Assembly (NCBI GenBank): GCA_020634855.1
Contig: JACKAU010000003.1
Location: 868,001 to 932,000 of the forward strand
Origin: Anaerolineales bacterium
GTDB taxonomy: Bacteria; Chloroflexota; Anaerolineae; 4572-78; J111
Direction: 5' to 3'
DNA: 64,000 nt
Shown: positions 26,017-34,354 of the stretch, in pieces
Numbering within the stretch: position 1 is the stretch's first letter
How the letters are laid out: each line of letters opens with the position of its first letter
Translations under genes and position numbers: made by a program
The notes under the pieces: model-generated
Seen by the model: the letters and a program-made list of their open reading frames with translations, nothing else
Databases searched by the model: none
What the model was told of the DNA's origin: nothing

Positions 26017-26892
26017 TCAGTCAAACGACCACCGGCACGTCGTTCGCAGCAGCCAGCGAAAGAGCAAATCAATCGCAAAGCCGATGACGCCTAACACGAT
26101 CAGGTAAGCGAAAATCTGCTCGGTGTGTAGGAACTTTTGGGCCAGTAGAATGCGCTTGCCCAGCCCGACCTCAGCGGCCACTAACTCGGCCACGATGACC
26201 AGGTTCCACGAGGCGGCTACGTTGATGCGGAAGGTGTCGATGATGTTCGGTACGACGTGCGGCGTGATGACTTGCAGCAGGGTTTGCAGCCGGTTGCCGC
26301 CCAGCGTGTAGGTGGTCTCGATTAACTCTTTGGGGACAAATTTGACCGCGTCCATAATCATCAGCGTGTTGTAAAAGACCGTGCCGATGAAGATGAGCGC
26401 GATCTTGGTCGTTTCATCGATGCCGAGATACAGAATCAGCAGCGGGATGAAGGCCGGCGCGGGCATATAGCGGATGATGCCGATAATCGGCTCGAACAGC
26501 GCCCGGATGCTGGCAAACGTCCCCATAGCGATGCCGATCGGCACCGACACGACCGCCGCCAGCAAGAAACCGGCCGCCACCCGCAAGAAGCTGGCCTGGA
26601 TATCTTTCGACAGCAGCCCGTCATTGGCCAACTCGACCAGCGACTGCCACACTTCAGCCGGGGTGGGCAAAAAGACCGGCGCGACCAGCCCGGCGTTGGC
26701 CAGCAGCCACCAAGCCACGAACGGCACAGCAATCGAAATCGTCACGAGGGTCCAATATAACCCACGCGGGATATCTTCGCCGATCCGCCAGAAAACGGTC
26801 GGCTTCAGGCTGGGCCGTTCGCGTGATTGAGTTTCTGTTTTGGCCTCAAACAAGACGGGTGAGGCCGGGTTACTCTTGCGCTGACTCTGCAT
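26017..26892 (-). CDS. ABC permease of a nitrate/sulfonate/taurine-type importer
   Basis: A 291-residue SsuC/TauC-type permease with about six helices. I use ATG 26892; the frame also permits a TTG at 26916. Either start overlaps the end of the binding-protein gene, by 23 bp with the ATG. An N-terminal cytoplasmic arm of about 40 residues precedes the first helix. Family blocks include LPTPAEVWQSLVEL, the FIPLLILYLGIDETTKIALI coupling region, and the loop with ETTYTLGGNRLQTLLQVITP. It forms the homodimeric pore for the same substrate as the adjacent binding lipoprotein. Confidence 0.88.
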   Translation of the reverse strand: MQSQRKSNPASPVLFEAKTETQSRERPSLKPTVFWRIGEDIPRGLYWTLVTISIAVPFVAWWLLANAGLVAPVFLPTPAEVWQSLVELANDGLLSKDIQASFLRVAAGFLLAAVVSVPIGIAMGTFASIRALFEPIIGIIRYMPAPAFIPLLILYLGIDETTKIALIFIGTVFYNTLMIMDAVKFVPKELIETTYTLGGNRLQTLLQVITPHVVPNIIDTFRINVAASWNLVIVAELVAAEVGLGKRILLAQKFLHTEQIFAYLIVLGVIGFAIDLLFRWLLRTTCRWSFD

Positions 26893-27967
26893 AGGCTTTG
26901 ACAAACTGATCGTCAAAAATGATACTTAAATCCGGCCCTTCCGGAATAAAGCCGACGCTGACCATAAAGTCGGTCATCTCGACGGCGGCAAAGGGCATAT
27001 TGACCATACTGTCGCCCTCGCTGAAGGCTTCCAGGTTATCATCAATCGTGAACATACGCGTACCTTCACGGAACAGTTCGAACTCTTCCAAGCTAACGCC
27101 GGCCCGTTCGGCCAGCAGTTCATCGGCCTTTTCGGGGTTCTCGGCGATAAAGGCCATCACATCGAACCAGGTGTTGACCAGCGCCTGGACATCGTCCGGC
27201 CGTTCGTCGATGAGCGTCTGGCTGACCACCAACAAATCGGGAATCGCGCCGGGGAACGCCTCGGAGCTAAGCAGTTCGTGGCTGCCTTCACGCTCCAGCG
27301 CGGTCAGCCAGAACGGGGGAAACGCGCCCACGCCATCGACGCTGCCGGTGGCAAACGCGGCGGCGGCGGCTCCGGTTTCCAGATTGACAATATCGATATC
27401 ATCCCGCGATAACTCGGCGTCTTCCAGGGCCAGCGTCAGCAGGAAATCATCGACCACCCCTTCTTCCAGAGCCACCTTCTTGCCGACTAAATCTTGGATC
27501 GTCTGAATATCTTCGGTTACGATGATCTTATCATTCCCGGCCGAGTTATCGTTGACCAGCACCACCACCTCGCCGTTGACGGCATCGGCGGCAAAGGAGA
27601 TGGTATCGTTCAGGGTCTGGGTGTTGCCGTCAAGCTGGCCGGCGACAAAGGCTTCCATCGATTCCAGATAGCCGTCGAACCAGATCAGATCGACATCGAC
27701 GCCGTTGGCCTCGAACAGTCCTTCCTTCTCGGCGATGTACCACGGCCACCAGCCGGGCCAACTGCTGTAGCCCAGTTTGATTGGCGGGAGCGCTTCGCCG
27801 GAGTCGGCCTCCGCCACAGCTTCTTCTGTCGGCGCAGCGGCTTCCTCCGCCGGAGCCTCTTCTGTTGGCGCGGCAGCTTCTTCCGCCGGGGCCGGGGTGG
27901 CGCTGCTGCACGCGGCAAAGAGCAGAACCACCGCTATCGATAGGGCCAATAGTTTAATCATTTTCAT
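26870..27967 (-). CDS. ABC binding lipoprotein, NMT1/TauA type (probable guanidine binding)
   Basis: A 365-residue lipoprotein. A signal peptide ends in LLFAACSS, then an Ala/Pro/Glu-rich tether of about 35 residues (repeated AAAPTEEA) holds the domain off the membrane. The mature part is the NMT1/SsuA-like type II fold: IKLGYSSWPGWWPWYIAEKEG, LEANGVDVDLIWFDG-like text (here FEANGVDVDL), GQLDGNTQTLND, and LVGKKVALEEG. The Trp-rich GWWPWY stretch and nearby acidic residues would suit a small cation. Context with a GdmH-like hydrolase points to guanidinium, which is inference. GGAGAAG precedes the start at 27967. It is preceded by hypB and followed by its permease. Confidence 0.85.
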   Translation of the reverse strand: MKMIKLLALSIAVVLLFAACSSATPAPAEEAAAPTEEAPAEEAAAPTEEAVAEADSGEALPPIKLGYSSWPGWWPWYIAEKEGLFEANGVDVDLIWFDGYLESMEAFVAGQLDGNTQTLNDTISFAADAVNGEVVVLVNDNSAGNDKIIVTEDIQTIQDLVGKKVALEEGVVDDFLLTLALEDAELSRDDIDIVNLETGAAAAAFATGSVDGVGAFPPFWLTALEREGSHELLSSEAFPGAIPDLLVVSQTLIDERPDDVQALVNTWFDVMAFIAENPEKADELLAERAGVSLEEFELFREGTRMFTIDDNLEAFSEGDSMVNMPFAAVEMTDFMVSVGFIPEGPDLSIIFDDQFVKAYAESAQE

Positions 27968-28030
27968 CTCTCTTCTTCTCCTTTTTGATACTTAAACAAC
28001 GGACGGACGATAGACATCGGACTCAGGTTA

Positions 28031-28756
28031 CTAGGCAACAACCACCGGTTCATCGCGCCGAGAGGCAACCGGCGTTGTAAGCTGATTCTGAATCCAATCC
28101 AGCCAGTCGGGTAGACCATCGCCCGTTTCGGCGGACAGGGCGAAGACCGGGACATCGGGACAAATCTGGTGGATGTTGGCTTTGAGCTGCTCGACATTCA
28201 CCTTGAGATAAGGGCTGAGATCGGTCTTAGTGATGACCACGCAGTCTGCCTCATAAAACATAACCGGATATTTGAGCGGCTTGTCTTCGCCTTCGGTCAG
28301 GCTGACCAGCACCACGTTGGCGTGTTCACCCAGCGGATATTCCGCCGGGCAGATGAGATTGCCGACATTTTCGATGAAGACCAGGTCAAGCGCCGCCAAA
28401 TCGAGCCGGTCAAGCCCGGCGGCGATCATGTCTGCATCAAGATGACAGGCCCGGCCCGTCGTAATGGCCACCACCGGCACACCGTAGGCCCGCAGCCGGT
28501 CGGCGTCCAGTTCGGTCGTCATATCCCCTTCCAGCACCGCCGTACGGAGATTGATGTCGAGCGCCCCCAGCGTACTCTCCAGCAGCGTTGTTTTGCCGGT
28601 GCCGGGGCTGCTCATCAGGTTGAGGCAGCGCACCCCGGCGACGTCAAAGCGCGTCCGGTTCGCGGCGGCTGTTTGCTGGTTGCCGTCCATTAGATCGAGG
28701 TTTAGTATGGCGCCGTTCATAGTGGAATGATTGTGGTTACCGTTTGATGTACACAT
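28031..28756 (-). CDS. HypB-like nickel GTPase (GhaB-type accessory protein)
   Basis: A 241-residue HypB-family GTPase. The N-terminus carries a Cys and several His/Asn residues (MCTSNGNHNHS), a minimal metal-binding tail compared with long-tailed HypBs. The P-loop is SPGTGKTT (50-57). The metal-site Cys-His pair is in GRACHLDADM (Cys104-His105), with FIENVGNLICPAEYPLGEH and the guanine motif VITKTDLSPYL. HypB supplies nickel to NiFe hydrogenase, but no hydrogenase gene is present. HypA/HypB-like proteins named GhaA and GhaB mature the nickel-dependent guanidine hydrolase of Synechocystis, and this is the better fit here. Help to urease, as in Helicobacter, is a second possibility. Confidence 0.88.
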   Translation of the reverse strand: MCTSNGNHNHSTMNGAILNLDLMDGNQQTAAANRTRFDVAGVRCLNLMSSPGTGKTTLLESTLGALDINLRTAVLEGDMTTELDADRLRAYGVPVVAITTGRACHLDADMIAAGLDRLDLAALDLVFIENVGNLICPAEYPLGEHANVVLVSLTEGEDKPLKYPVMFYEADCVVITKTDLSPYLKVNVEQLKANIHQICPDVPVFALSAETGDGLPDWLDWIQNQLTTPVASRRDEPVVVA

Positions 28757-28770
28757 CGCGTACCTCCCAT

Positions 28771-28853
28771 GAAAATGCCCCTCACCCCCAACCCCTCTCC
28801 CTAAGGGAGAGGGGAGTCGCGCCAGCGACGGGGTGAGGGCTAAAGATTTTCAT
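28771..28853. repeat. CCCTCACCCC/CCTCTCCC nested palindrome
   Basis: An outer pair (CCCTCACCCC with GGGGTGAGGG), flanked by GAAAATG and GATTTTC words, encloses an inner CCCCTCTCCC/GGGAGAGGGG hairpin. It lies between hypB and the NCS2 permease and belongs to a widespread class of intergenic repeats. Confidence 0.75.
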
Positions 28854-28916
28854 TCCGTTTTCATCCCTGGTATTGTCTCAACTGAGACTGTTGGGATCCT
28901 CTAAAAATAGTGATCT

Positions 28917-28974
28917 GGAGCGTCAAAGTAAACTTTGACCTGACCGTTAATGACAAAGCAAGCTTTGTCGCTCC
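28917..28974. repeat. Dispersed palindromic repeat, copy 4
   Basis: A 58-bp copy in the same orientation as copy 3. It differs from copy 3 mainly in the inner loop (GTAAAC for GTTTAC) and the central linker. It lies 35 bp past the NCS2 permease stop. Confidence 0.85.
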
Positions 28975-29008
28975 GGTAAATTTCCATTGTTGAACCGATA
29001 AAAGCTGT

Positions 29009-30382
29009 CTATTCCGATCTGGGCAGCACGATGTTGGCGATAAGAGCCGTTAGACCACCGGTGGTAATCGGCGAGCTAAAAACGGATCGAATCAGCGGCG
29101 GCATCGCGCTCACTACCTCCGGTACGGACTGGACGCCTAAACCCAATCCAAAAGCCAGAGCCAAGATCATCAAGGCGCGGCTGTCGATCTTTTCTGTGGC
29201 GATGATTTTGACGCCGGCCGCGGCTACCGTGCCGAACATGATAATCGTCGCGCCGCCTAACACCGGCCGGGGCATCGCGCTCAGGACGCCGCCCACGATG
29301 GGGAAAATACCCAGCAGCACCAGAAACCCGGCGATAAAAAAGCCGACGTAGCGGCTGGCCACGCCGGTCAATTGAATTACGCCGTTATTTTGGCTAAAGG
29401 TCGTGTTGGGGAAGGTGTTAAATGTCGCCGCAATCATCGAGTTGAGGCCGTCGCCCAAGATACCGCCTTTAATCCGCTTCATATACAGGTCGCCTTCAAT
29501 CGGTTCTCCGGAAACCATCGAGGTGGCGGTTAAGTCGCCGGTTGATTCGATGGTGGTAATAAGGAATAACAAGGCCACCGGAACAAAGGCGGCCAGGCTA
29601 AAACTGAAACCGTAGCGAAACGGGATCGGCACGTTGAAGGCCGGCAAACTGCTGAGCGAACTAAAATCGACCAAGCCTAAAAACAGCGAAATGACGTAGC
29701 CGACAATCAGGCCGATGACAATCGACCCCATTCGTAAATATTGATTTTTGCTGCGGTTTAAGATGACCACCGTCACTAAGACCGTCCCGGCCAGGCCCAA
29801 ATTCAACAGGCTGCCGAAGTTCTCCGCGCCGGCCCCACCGGCGATGTCCGTCATTCCGGCTTGAATTAGACTGAGACCAATCAGCGTCACCACCGAACCG
29901 GTAACGAGCGGCGTCAAAATTTTCTGAGCAAAATGGACGAACCGGCTTAAGATCATTTCGATGGGCGAGGCCACGAAGCAAACGCCAAAGATCAGGGCTA
30001 ACGCGGCCGAGCCTCCTCCGGCGGCAGTTCCGGCGGCGATAAGTGGGCCTAAAAAGGCGAAGCTGGTGCCTTGAATACTCAACAGCCCGGAGCCAATCGG
30101 GCCAAACCGCTTGGCTTGAATAAAGGTCGCCACCCCCGACACAAAGAGGGCCATTCCGACCAGATAAGTGGTGGTTTCCGCATCAAGCCCCAACGGCCCG
30201 CTCAAAACCAGCGTCGGGGTGATGATCCCCACAAAAATTGACAACAAATGTTGGATGGCGGCCAGAACCGTCTCGCCCAGCGGCGGCCGAGCTTCCAATC
30301 CATAAATAACCTCAGATTCCAGCGTCGACTCTTCCGCCGGAACTTCGATTACACCTAAATCACCTTCTTGAACAGCCTGCAT
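29009..30382 (-). CDS. NCS2 nucleobase:cation symporter-type permease
   Basis: A 457-residue membrane protein with 12-14 helices. ATG 30382 follows GGGGAG; an upstream TTG in the same frame is unlikely. Family marks: QHLLSIFVGIITP in the first helix, the GSGLLSIQGTSFAFLGP loop, TPLVTGSVVTLIGLSLI, TIESTGDLTATS (the Glu-bearing helix 8 motif), FNTFPNTTFSQNNGVIQLTG split between helices, and PVLGGATIIMFGTV. NCS2 proteins import xanthine, urate, uracil and relatives with H+ or Na+. Its place between the hypA-like and hypB-like genes is unusual. It may bring in a purine or related compound feeding urea into the same pathway, or an extra guanidine-related substrate. Confidence 0.85.
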   Translation of the reverse strand: MQAVQEGDLGVIEVPAEESTLESEVIYGLEARPPLGETVLAAIQHLLSIFVGIITPTLVLSGPLGLDAETTTYLVGMALFVSGVATFIQAKRFGPIGSGLLSIQGTSFAFLGPLIAAGTAAGGGSAALALIFGVCFVASPIEMILSRFVHFAQKILTPLVTGSVVTLIGLSLIQAGMTDIAGGAGAENFGSLLNLGLAGTVLVTVVILNRSKNQYLRMGSIVIGLIVGYVISLFLGLVDFSSLSSLPAFNVPIPFRYGFSFSLAAFVPVALLFLITTIESTGDLTATSMVSGEPIEGDLYMKRIKGGILGDGLNSMIAATFNTFPNTTFSQNNGVIQLTGVASRYVGFFIAGFLVLLGIFPIVGGVLSAMPRPVLGGATIIMFGTVAAAGVKIIATEKIDSRALMILALAFGLGLGVQSVPEVVSAMPPLIRSVFSSPITTGGLTALIANIVLPRSE

Positions 30383-30409
30383 CTTAATCTCCCCTTTCAA
30401 AAAATAACG

Positions 30410-30787
30410 TTAACGATTGGCCTTTTCTCTCTCATCGATCCACTCGACTCGTTCAATTTTAAGTTCTCTTCCGGAGCGAATATCGTGCAGCGGAGCCTGG
30501 CAGGTAGGACAGGCGTAGTGCAAGCCGAGATCAGGTCGATAATCTTGAACACAAGCGCGGCAGTGCGCTACAAACGGAATGGGATGGATAACTAATTCAG
30601 CATCTTGTAAGAAAGGCACGCTCAACCGCTGCTGAGCAAAGCTGCGGGTCAACAAATCCGGCTCGACGCAGGTGAAATCGCCCACTTGCAAAATCACCGC
30701 CTTTACCTGGCGCGCCTCTTGCGCTTCCGCCCACCACTCTTTCAAGCTGAGGATGAGCGCTTTGGTCATATCAACTTCGTGAGGCAT
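30410..30787 (-). CDS. HypA-like nickel chaperone (GhaA-type accessory protein)
   Basis: A 125-residue protein. The zinc domain is clear: Cys76-x2-Cys79 and Cys93-x2-Cys96 (HCRACV..YACPTCQAPL). The N-terminus reads MPHEVDMTKAL. HypA proteins usually begin MHE, where the free amine and His2 hold nickel. Here a Pro is inserted, but methionine aminopeptidase normally removes Met before Pro. That would leave Pro-His-Glu and put His back at position 2. The gene ends 27 bp before the NCS2 permease start and lies just downstream of the GdmH-like gene. Together with the HypB-like protein it probably loads nickel into that enzyme. Confidence 0.85.
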   Translation of the reverse strand: MPHEVDMTKALILSLKEWWAEAQEARQVKAVILQVGDFTCVEPDLLTRSFAQQRLSVPFLQDAELVIHPIPFVAHCRACVQDYRPDLGLHYACPTCQAPLHDIRSGRELKIERVEWIDEREKANR

Positions 30788-30811
30788 AACGTCTCTTTCT
30801 GCGAGAGTGAA

Positions 30812-30905
30812 GAAATTGGCGATAAGGAGATAGGGAGACTGGAGATTAGGAGATTGATAGTTTAAATCCCCCTATCGCTGCCAATTCATCATTCATCGTT
30901 CATCA
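30812..30905. repeat. Imperfect inverted repeat plus ATTCATC words
   Basis: GAAATTGGCGATA near 30812 pairs imperfectly with TATCGCTGCCAATTC near 30873. It is followed by tandem CATCATTCATCGTTCATC words up to the GdmH-like stop codon region. Confidence 0.45.
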
Positions 30906-30908
30906 TTC

Positions 30909-32090
30909 CTACAGCGCCCACGGCTCGGTAGCCGGCTCCGGCTTCAACCAGGGCGGGGTCGAGCGAGGCAACTTGCCGGCATCGACCAGCGCGGCCAGGA
31001 CATCGACGATGACGCGGGTGGCCAGCAATGCGGTCGTTTCGGCCACATCGTACGGCGGCGAGACCTCGACTAACTCCATCGCACAGAGATTGGTCTCGCG
31101 GGCGACGCGGTTGACGATGTGCAGCGCCTCGCGGGGCAGCAAGCCGCCCGGTTCGGGCCAGCCGGTGCCCGGCACAAAACCGGCGTCCACACTGTCGATG
31201 TCGAAGCTGAGATAGACCGCCTCGGTGCCTTCGGAAGCGACCTCAATGGCGAGATCGAGCGCTTTGTCCAGCCCCATCTCCATAATATCGGTGATGGTCA
31301 TGATGGTCGTGCCGCGTTCCCGGCTGATTTTGACGCCCGGACGCGGCACCTGCCAGCCGCCGATGCCAAACTGCACCAGATTCTTAGGCGGCGCGTTGTC
31401 GATGTTGGTGGCGTGGAACCACGGCGTGGTGTGCATCCGCTCGTCCATATCTTTCTCCTGGGTGTCAACGTGCCGGTCAACGTGGATAATACCGATGTTG
31501 CCGTTTACGTGCGGCGCGATGCCTCGCACGCAGGGGTAGCCGATCGAATGATCGCCGCCGAGCATGATCGGGAACGCGCCGCTGGCGAACACGTGCGACA
31601 CGGCCCGGCTGATCTGATCGAACGCCTTCTCGATGTTGGCCGGGATGACAAAGACATCGCCCAGGTCGCACATGGTGATCTGCTCGCGCAGATCGACGCC
31701 CATTTCAAAGTAGTAGGTGCCGTACAGCGCCGAGATTTTGCGGATGCCCTGCGGCCCAAAGCGCGTACCGGGCCGGTAGGTGGTGCCGGTATCGAGCGGA
31801 ATGCCAAAGACGGCCACGTCGTACTCGCCGGCTTTGTGGACATCTTCGATATAGGGCATTTTCAAGAAAGTGTTGATTCCGGCGAAGTGAGGCAGCTCGC
31901 CGCGGGCAAAAGTCGAGATGGTCCGGTCTTCGATGCTGGGCGCGGCTTCTAGGCCCAGTTCTTTGTTGCGTTTGACTTCGTTCAGCCAGCCCTGGCTGCT
32001 CAATTCGGCTTCTTTGCGCAGCGCGTCGGCGGCCTGGCTGTTTTCTAACTCCGGACGTAATTTCCCAAAGCGGGGATTTGAATCGCTCAA
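30909..32090 (-). CDS. gdmH: Ureohydrolase-family enzyme, probable Ni-dependent guanidine hydrolase (GdmH-type)
   Basis: A 393-residue member of the arginase/agmatinase family, longer than typical agmatinases (about 300) because of an N-terminal extension of about 85 residues. All six metal ligands are present: His181 (GGDHS), Asp205, His207 and Asp209 (HVDRHVD), Asp297 and Asp299 (SFDIDSVDAG). Motifs differ from agmatinases: DRHVD instead of DAHxD, DAGFVPGTGWPEPGG instead of DP..APGTGTPEPGG, and WFHATN and GIGGWQVPR blocks. To my knowledge the cyanobacterial guanidine hydrolase has this length and these traits. The neighbours support it: HypA/HypB-like nickel chaperones, an ABC importer of the matching class, and urease to consume the urea formed. 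The proposed reaction is guanidine + H2O to urea + NH3. Automated annotation would probably say agmatinase. Confidence 0.8.
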   Translation of the reverse strand: MSDSNPRFGKLRPELENSQAADALRKEAELSSQGWLNEVKRNKELGLEAAPSIEDRTISTFARGELPHFAGINTFLKMPYIEDVHKAGEYDVAVFGIPLDTGTTYRPGTRFGPQGIRKISALYGTYYFEMGVDLREQITMCDLGDVFVIPANIEKAFDQISRAVSHVFASGAFPIMLGGDHSIGYPCVRGIAPHVNGNIGIIHVDRHVDTQEKDMDERMHTTPWFHATNIDNAPPKNLVQFGIGGWQVPRPGVKISRERGTTIMTITDIMEMGLDKALDLAIEVASEGTEAVYLSFDIDSVDAGFVPGTGWPEPGGLLPREALHIVNRVARETNLCAMELVEVSPPYDVAETTALLATRVIVDVLAALVDAGKLPRSTPPWLKPEPATEPWAL

Positions 32091-32183
32091 AGGTTAACTC
32101 CTTATCTTGCGTATTGGTAATTTTCTGATAAAGATCTCAACGTGTGTAGTGTGTAAAACGCCATCGTCTTGCTACGGACGACT

Positions 32184-32236
32184 GGAGCATCAAAGCTTGC
32201 TTTGATCGTGGGTGACAAAGCAAGCTTTGTCGCTCC
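32184..32236. repeat. Dispersed palindromic repeat, copy 5
   Basis: A 53-bp shorter copy starting GGAGCATCAAAGC and ending CTTTGTCGCTCC. It lies between the ureC stop and the GdmH-like start. Both inner hairpins are kept, but the central linker is trimmed. Confidence 0.85.
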
Positions 32237-32246
32237 GTCTTGCTTC

Positions 32247-33971
32247 CTAAAACAGAAAATATCGTTGGGCCAGCGGCAGGATTTCGGCCGGTTCGCAGGT
32301 GAGTAGTTCGCCGTCGGCGCGGACTTCGTAGGTTTCGGGATCGACTTCGATGGCGGGGGTAGCATCGTTGTGGACCATATCGGCTTTGCCGATAGCCCGG
32401 CAGTTTTTCACGGCGACGGCCTGCTTTTTCAGCCCGATCTGTTCGGGTATGCCTTCGTCGAGCGCGGCTTGCGAGATAAAGGTGGCGCTGGTGGCCGCCG
32501 TGGCGCCGCCAAACGCGCCGAACATGGGCCGGTACCAAACCGGCTGCGGCGTGGGAATGGAGGCGTTGGCGTCGCCCATCACGCTCCAGGCGATGAAGCC
32601 GCCCTTGACCACCATCTCCGGCTTGACGCCGAACATAGCGGGCTGCCACAGCACCAAATCGGCCAGCTTGCCCGGCTCAATCGAGCCAATCTCGTGGCTG
32701 ATACCGTGGGCGATGGCCGGGTTGATGGTGTATTTGGCGACGTATCGTTTGACCCGGAAATTGTCGTTAGCGGCGCTGTCTTCCGGTAGCGCGCCGCGCT
32801 GCACCTTCATCTTATGGGTGGTTTGCCAGGTGCGGGTAATCACCTCGCCGACGCGGCCCATCGCCTGCGAGTCGCTGGCGATGATGCTGATGACGCCCAG
32901 ATCGTGCAGAATATCTTCGGCGGCGATGGTTTCGGCCCGGATACGGCTTTCGGCAAAGGCCACATCTTCCGGCACCTGCGAGTTGAGATGGTGACAGACC
33001 ATTAGCATGTCCAAATGCTCGGCAATGGTGTTCACGGTGTAGGGCCGGGTCGGGTTGGTCGATGACGGTAGAATGTACGGGAATGAAGCAATCTTGATGA
33101 TGTCCGGGGCGTGACCACCGCCCGCGCCTTCGGTGTGGTACGTGTGAATCGTCCGGCCGGCGATGGCGGCGATGGTATCTTCGACAAAACCGGCTTCGTT
33201 CAGGGTATCGGTATGGATAGCAGCCTGAACATCAAATTGATCGGCCACGGTCAGACAGGTGTTGATCGCGCCGGGAGTGGTGCCCCAATCCTCGTGCAGC
33301 TTTAGCCCCAACGCGCCCGCTTTGATCTGTTCGATCAGGGGGTCGGCGGTGGCGGCATTGCCTTTGCCCAGAAAACCGAAATTCACGGGAAAGGCTTCGA
33401 TGGATTGCAGCATGCGAGCGATATTCCAGGCGCCGGGCGTGCAGGTGGTGGCGTTGGTGCCGGTGGCCGGGCCGGTACCGCCGCCGAGCATCGTGGTTAG
33501 GCCGCTGTTAAGCGCTTCGTAGATTTGCTGCGGGGCGATGAAGTGAATGTGGCTGTCGATGCCGCCGGCCGTGACAATCTTGTTCTCGCCGGCGATGACT
33601 TCCGTGGCCGGGCCGACGATGAGTTCCGGATCGACATCGGCCATGGTATCGGGGTTGCCGGCCTTGCCGACTTTGACGATGCGGCCATCTTTAATGCCGA
33701 TATCGCCTTTGACAATGCCCCAATGGTCGATGATCAGCGCGTTGGTGATGACTACATCCAGCGCGCCGAACTCGCCCTCGCGACCTTGGCGGCTGCTCTG
33801 GCCCATGCCGTCGCGGATGACTTTGCCGCCGCCAAAAGCAATCTCATCGCCGTAGTGGGTGAAATCCTGCTCGACTTCGATGATCAGATCGGTGTCGGCC
33901 AGTCGAACTTTATCGCCGGTGGTGGGGCCATAGAGATCGGCGTAGACATCGCGGGGAATTTGCAGCGTCAT
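32247..33971 (-). CDS. ureC: Urease subunit alpha
   Basis: A 574-residue catalytic subunit that hydrolyses urea to ammonia and carbamate. Every active-site residue is at the expected spacing: His141 and His143 (HIHF), the carbamylated Lys224 (GLKLHEDWG), His253 (HTDT), His279 (HTYHTEGAGGGHAPD), the flap Cys326 (MVCHHLN) and Asp367 (ASDSQAMGRVGE). Relative to Klebsiella numbering there is a constant offset of seven, so the enzyme looks intact. ATG 33971 overlaps the ureB stop (ATGA), so A, B and C are translationally coupled. Two nickel ions must be inserted; only UreG of the dedicated maturation set is visible in the window. Confidence 0.97.
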   Translation of the reverse strand: MTLQIPRDVYADLYGPTTGDKVRLADTDLIIEVEQDFTHYGDEIAFGGGKVIRDGMGQSSRQGREGEFGALDVVITNALIIDHWGIVKGDIGIKDGRIVKVGKAGNPDTMADVDPELIVGPATEVIAGENKIVTAGGIDSHIHFIAPQQIYEALNSGLTTMLGGGTGPATGTNATTCTPGAWNIARMLQSIEAFPVNFGFLGKGNAATADPLIEQIKAGALGLKLHEDWGTTPGAINTCLTVADQFDVQAAIHTDTLNEAGFVEDTIAAIAGRTIHTYHTEGAGGGHAPDIIKIASFPYILPSSTNPTRPYTVNTIAEHLDMLMVCHHLNSQVPEDVAFAESRIRAETIAAEDILHDLGVISIIASDSQAMGRVGEVITRTWQTTHKMKVQRGALPEDSAANDNFRVKRYVAKYTINPAIAHGISHEIGSIEPGKLADLVLWQPAMFGVKPEMVVKGGFIAWSVMGDANASIPTPQPVWYRPMFGAFGGATAATSATFISQAALDEGIPEQIGLKKQAVAVKNCRAIGKADMVHNDATPAIEVDPETYEVRADGELLTCEPAEILPLAQRYFLF

Positions 33972-34354
33972 TCGCTCGCCTCCTTATCGCCAAAACCGGC
34001 GCTCTTAATCTTTTCAATGGCGGCAGTTTGGGTCTGCGGGTCGTCCAAACCACCTTCAACCAGATCGTTGTGACCGTAAACAATGCGGCTGCCGGCCAGT
34101 TCGACCAGGGTGACTTCTTTGGTATCGCCCGGTTCAAAGCGGACGGCGGTGCCGGCCGGAATATTCAGCCGCATGCCGTAGGCCGCGATGCGATTAAAAA
34201 CCAAGCCGCGATTAACTTCGAAAAAGTGAAAGTGGCTGCCGACCTGAATCGGCCGGTCGCCGTGATGTTCAACCAGCAGTGTGGTTGTATTACGGCCGGA
34301 ATTGGCGATTATCGGCCCGGCCGCTTCATTTAAAATGTAGGCTCCCGGCTTCAT
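33968..34354 (-). CDS. ureB: Urease subunit beta
   Basis: A 128-residue structural subunit starting MKPGAYIL at ATG 34354. A much longer upstream extension of this frame is open but overlaps ureA and is low-quality sequence, so I reject it. Family blocks: GDRPIQVGSHFHFFEVN, AYGMRLNIPAGTAVRFEPGD and VTLVELAG. It packs against UreA and UreC in the (ABC)3 enzyme. Both ends overlap neighbours by four bases (ATGA). Confidence 0.96.
   Translation of the reverse strand: MKPGAYILNEAAGPIIANSGRNTTTLLVEHHGDRPIQVGSHFHFFEVNRGLVFNRIAAYGMRLNIPAGTAVRFEPGDTKEVTLVELAGSRIVYGHNDLVEGGLDDPQTQTAAIEKIKSAGFGDKEASE

Noticed and set aside
28031..30787. Hydrogenase maturation locus
   Set aside because: HypA- and HypB-like genes are present, but no hypC, D, E or F and no hydrogenase subunits are seen.
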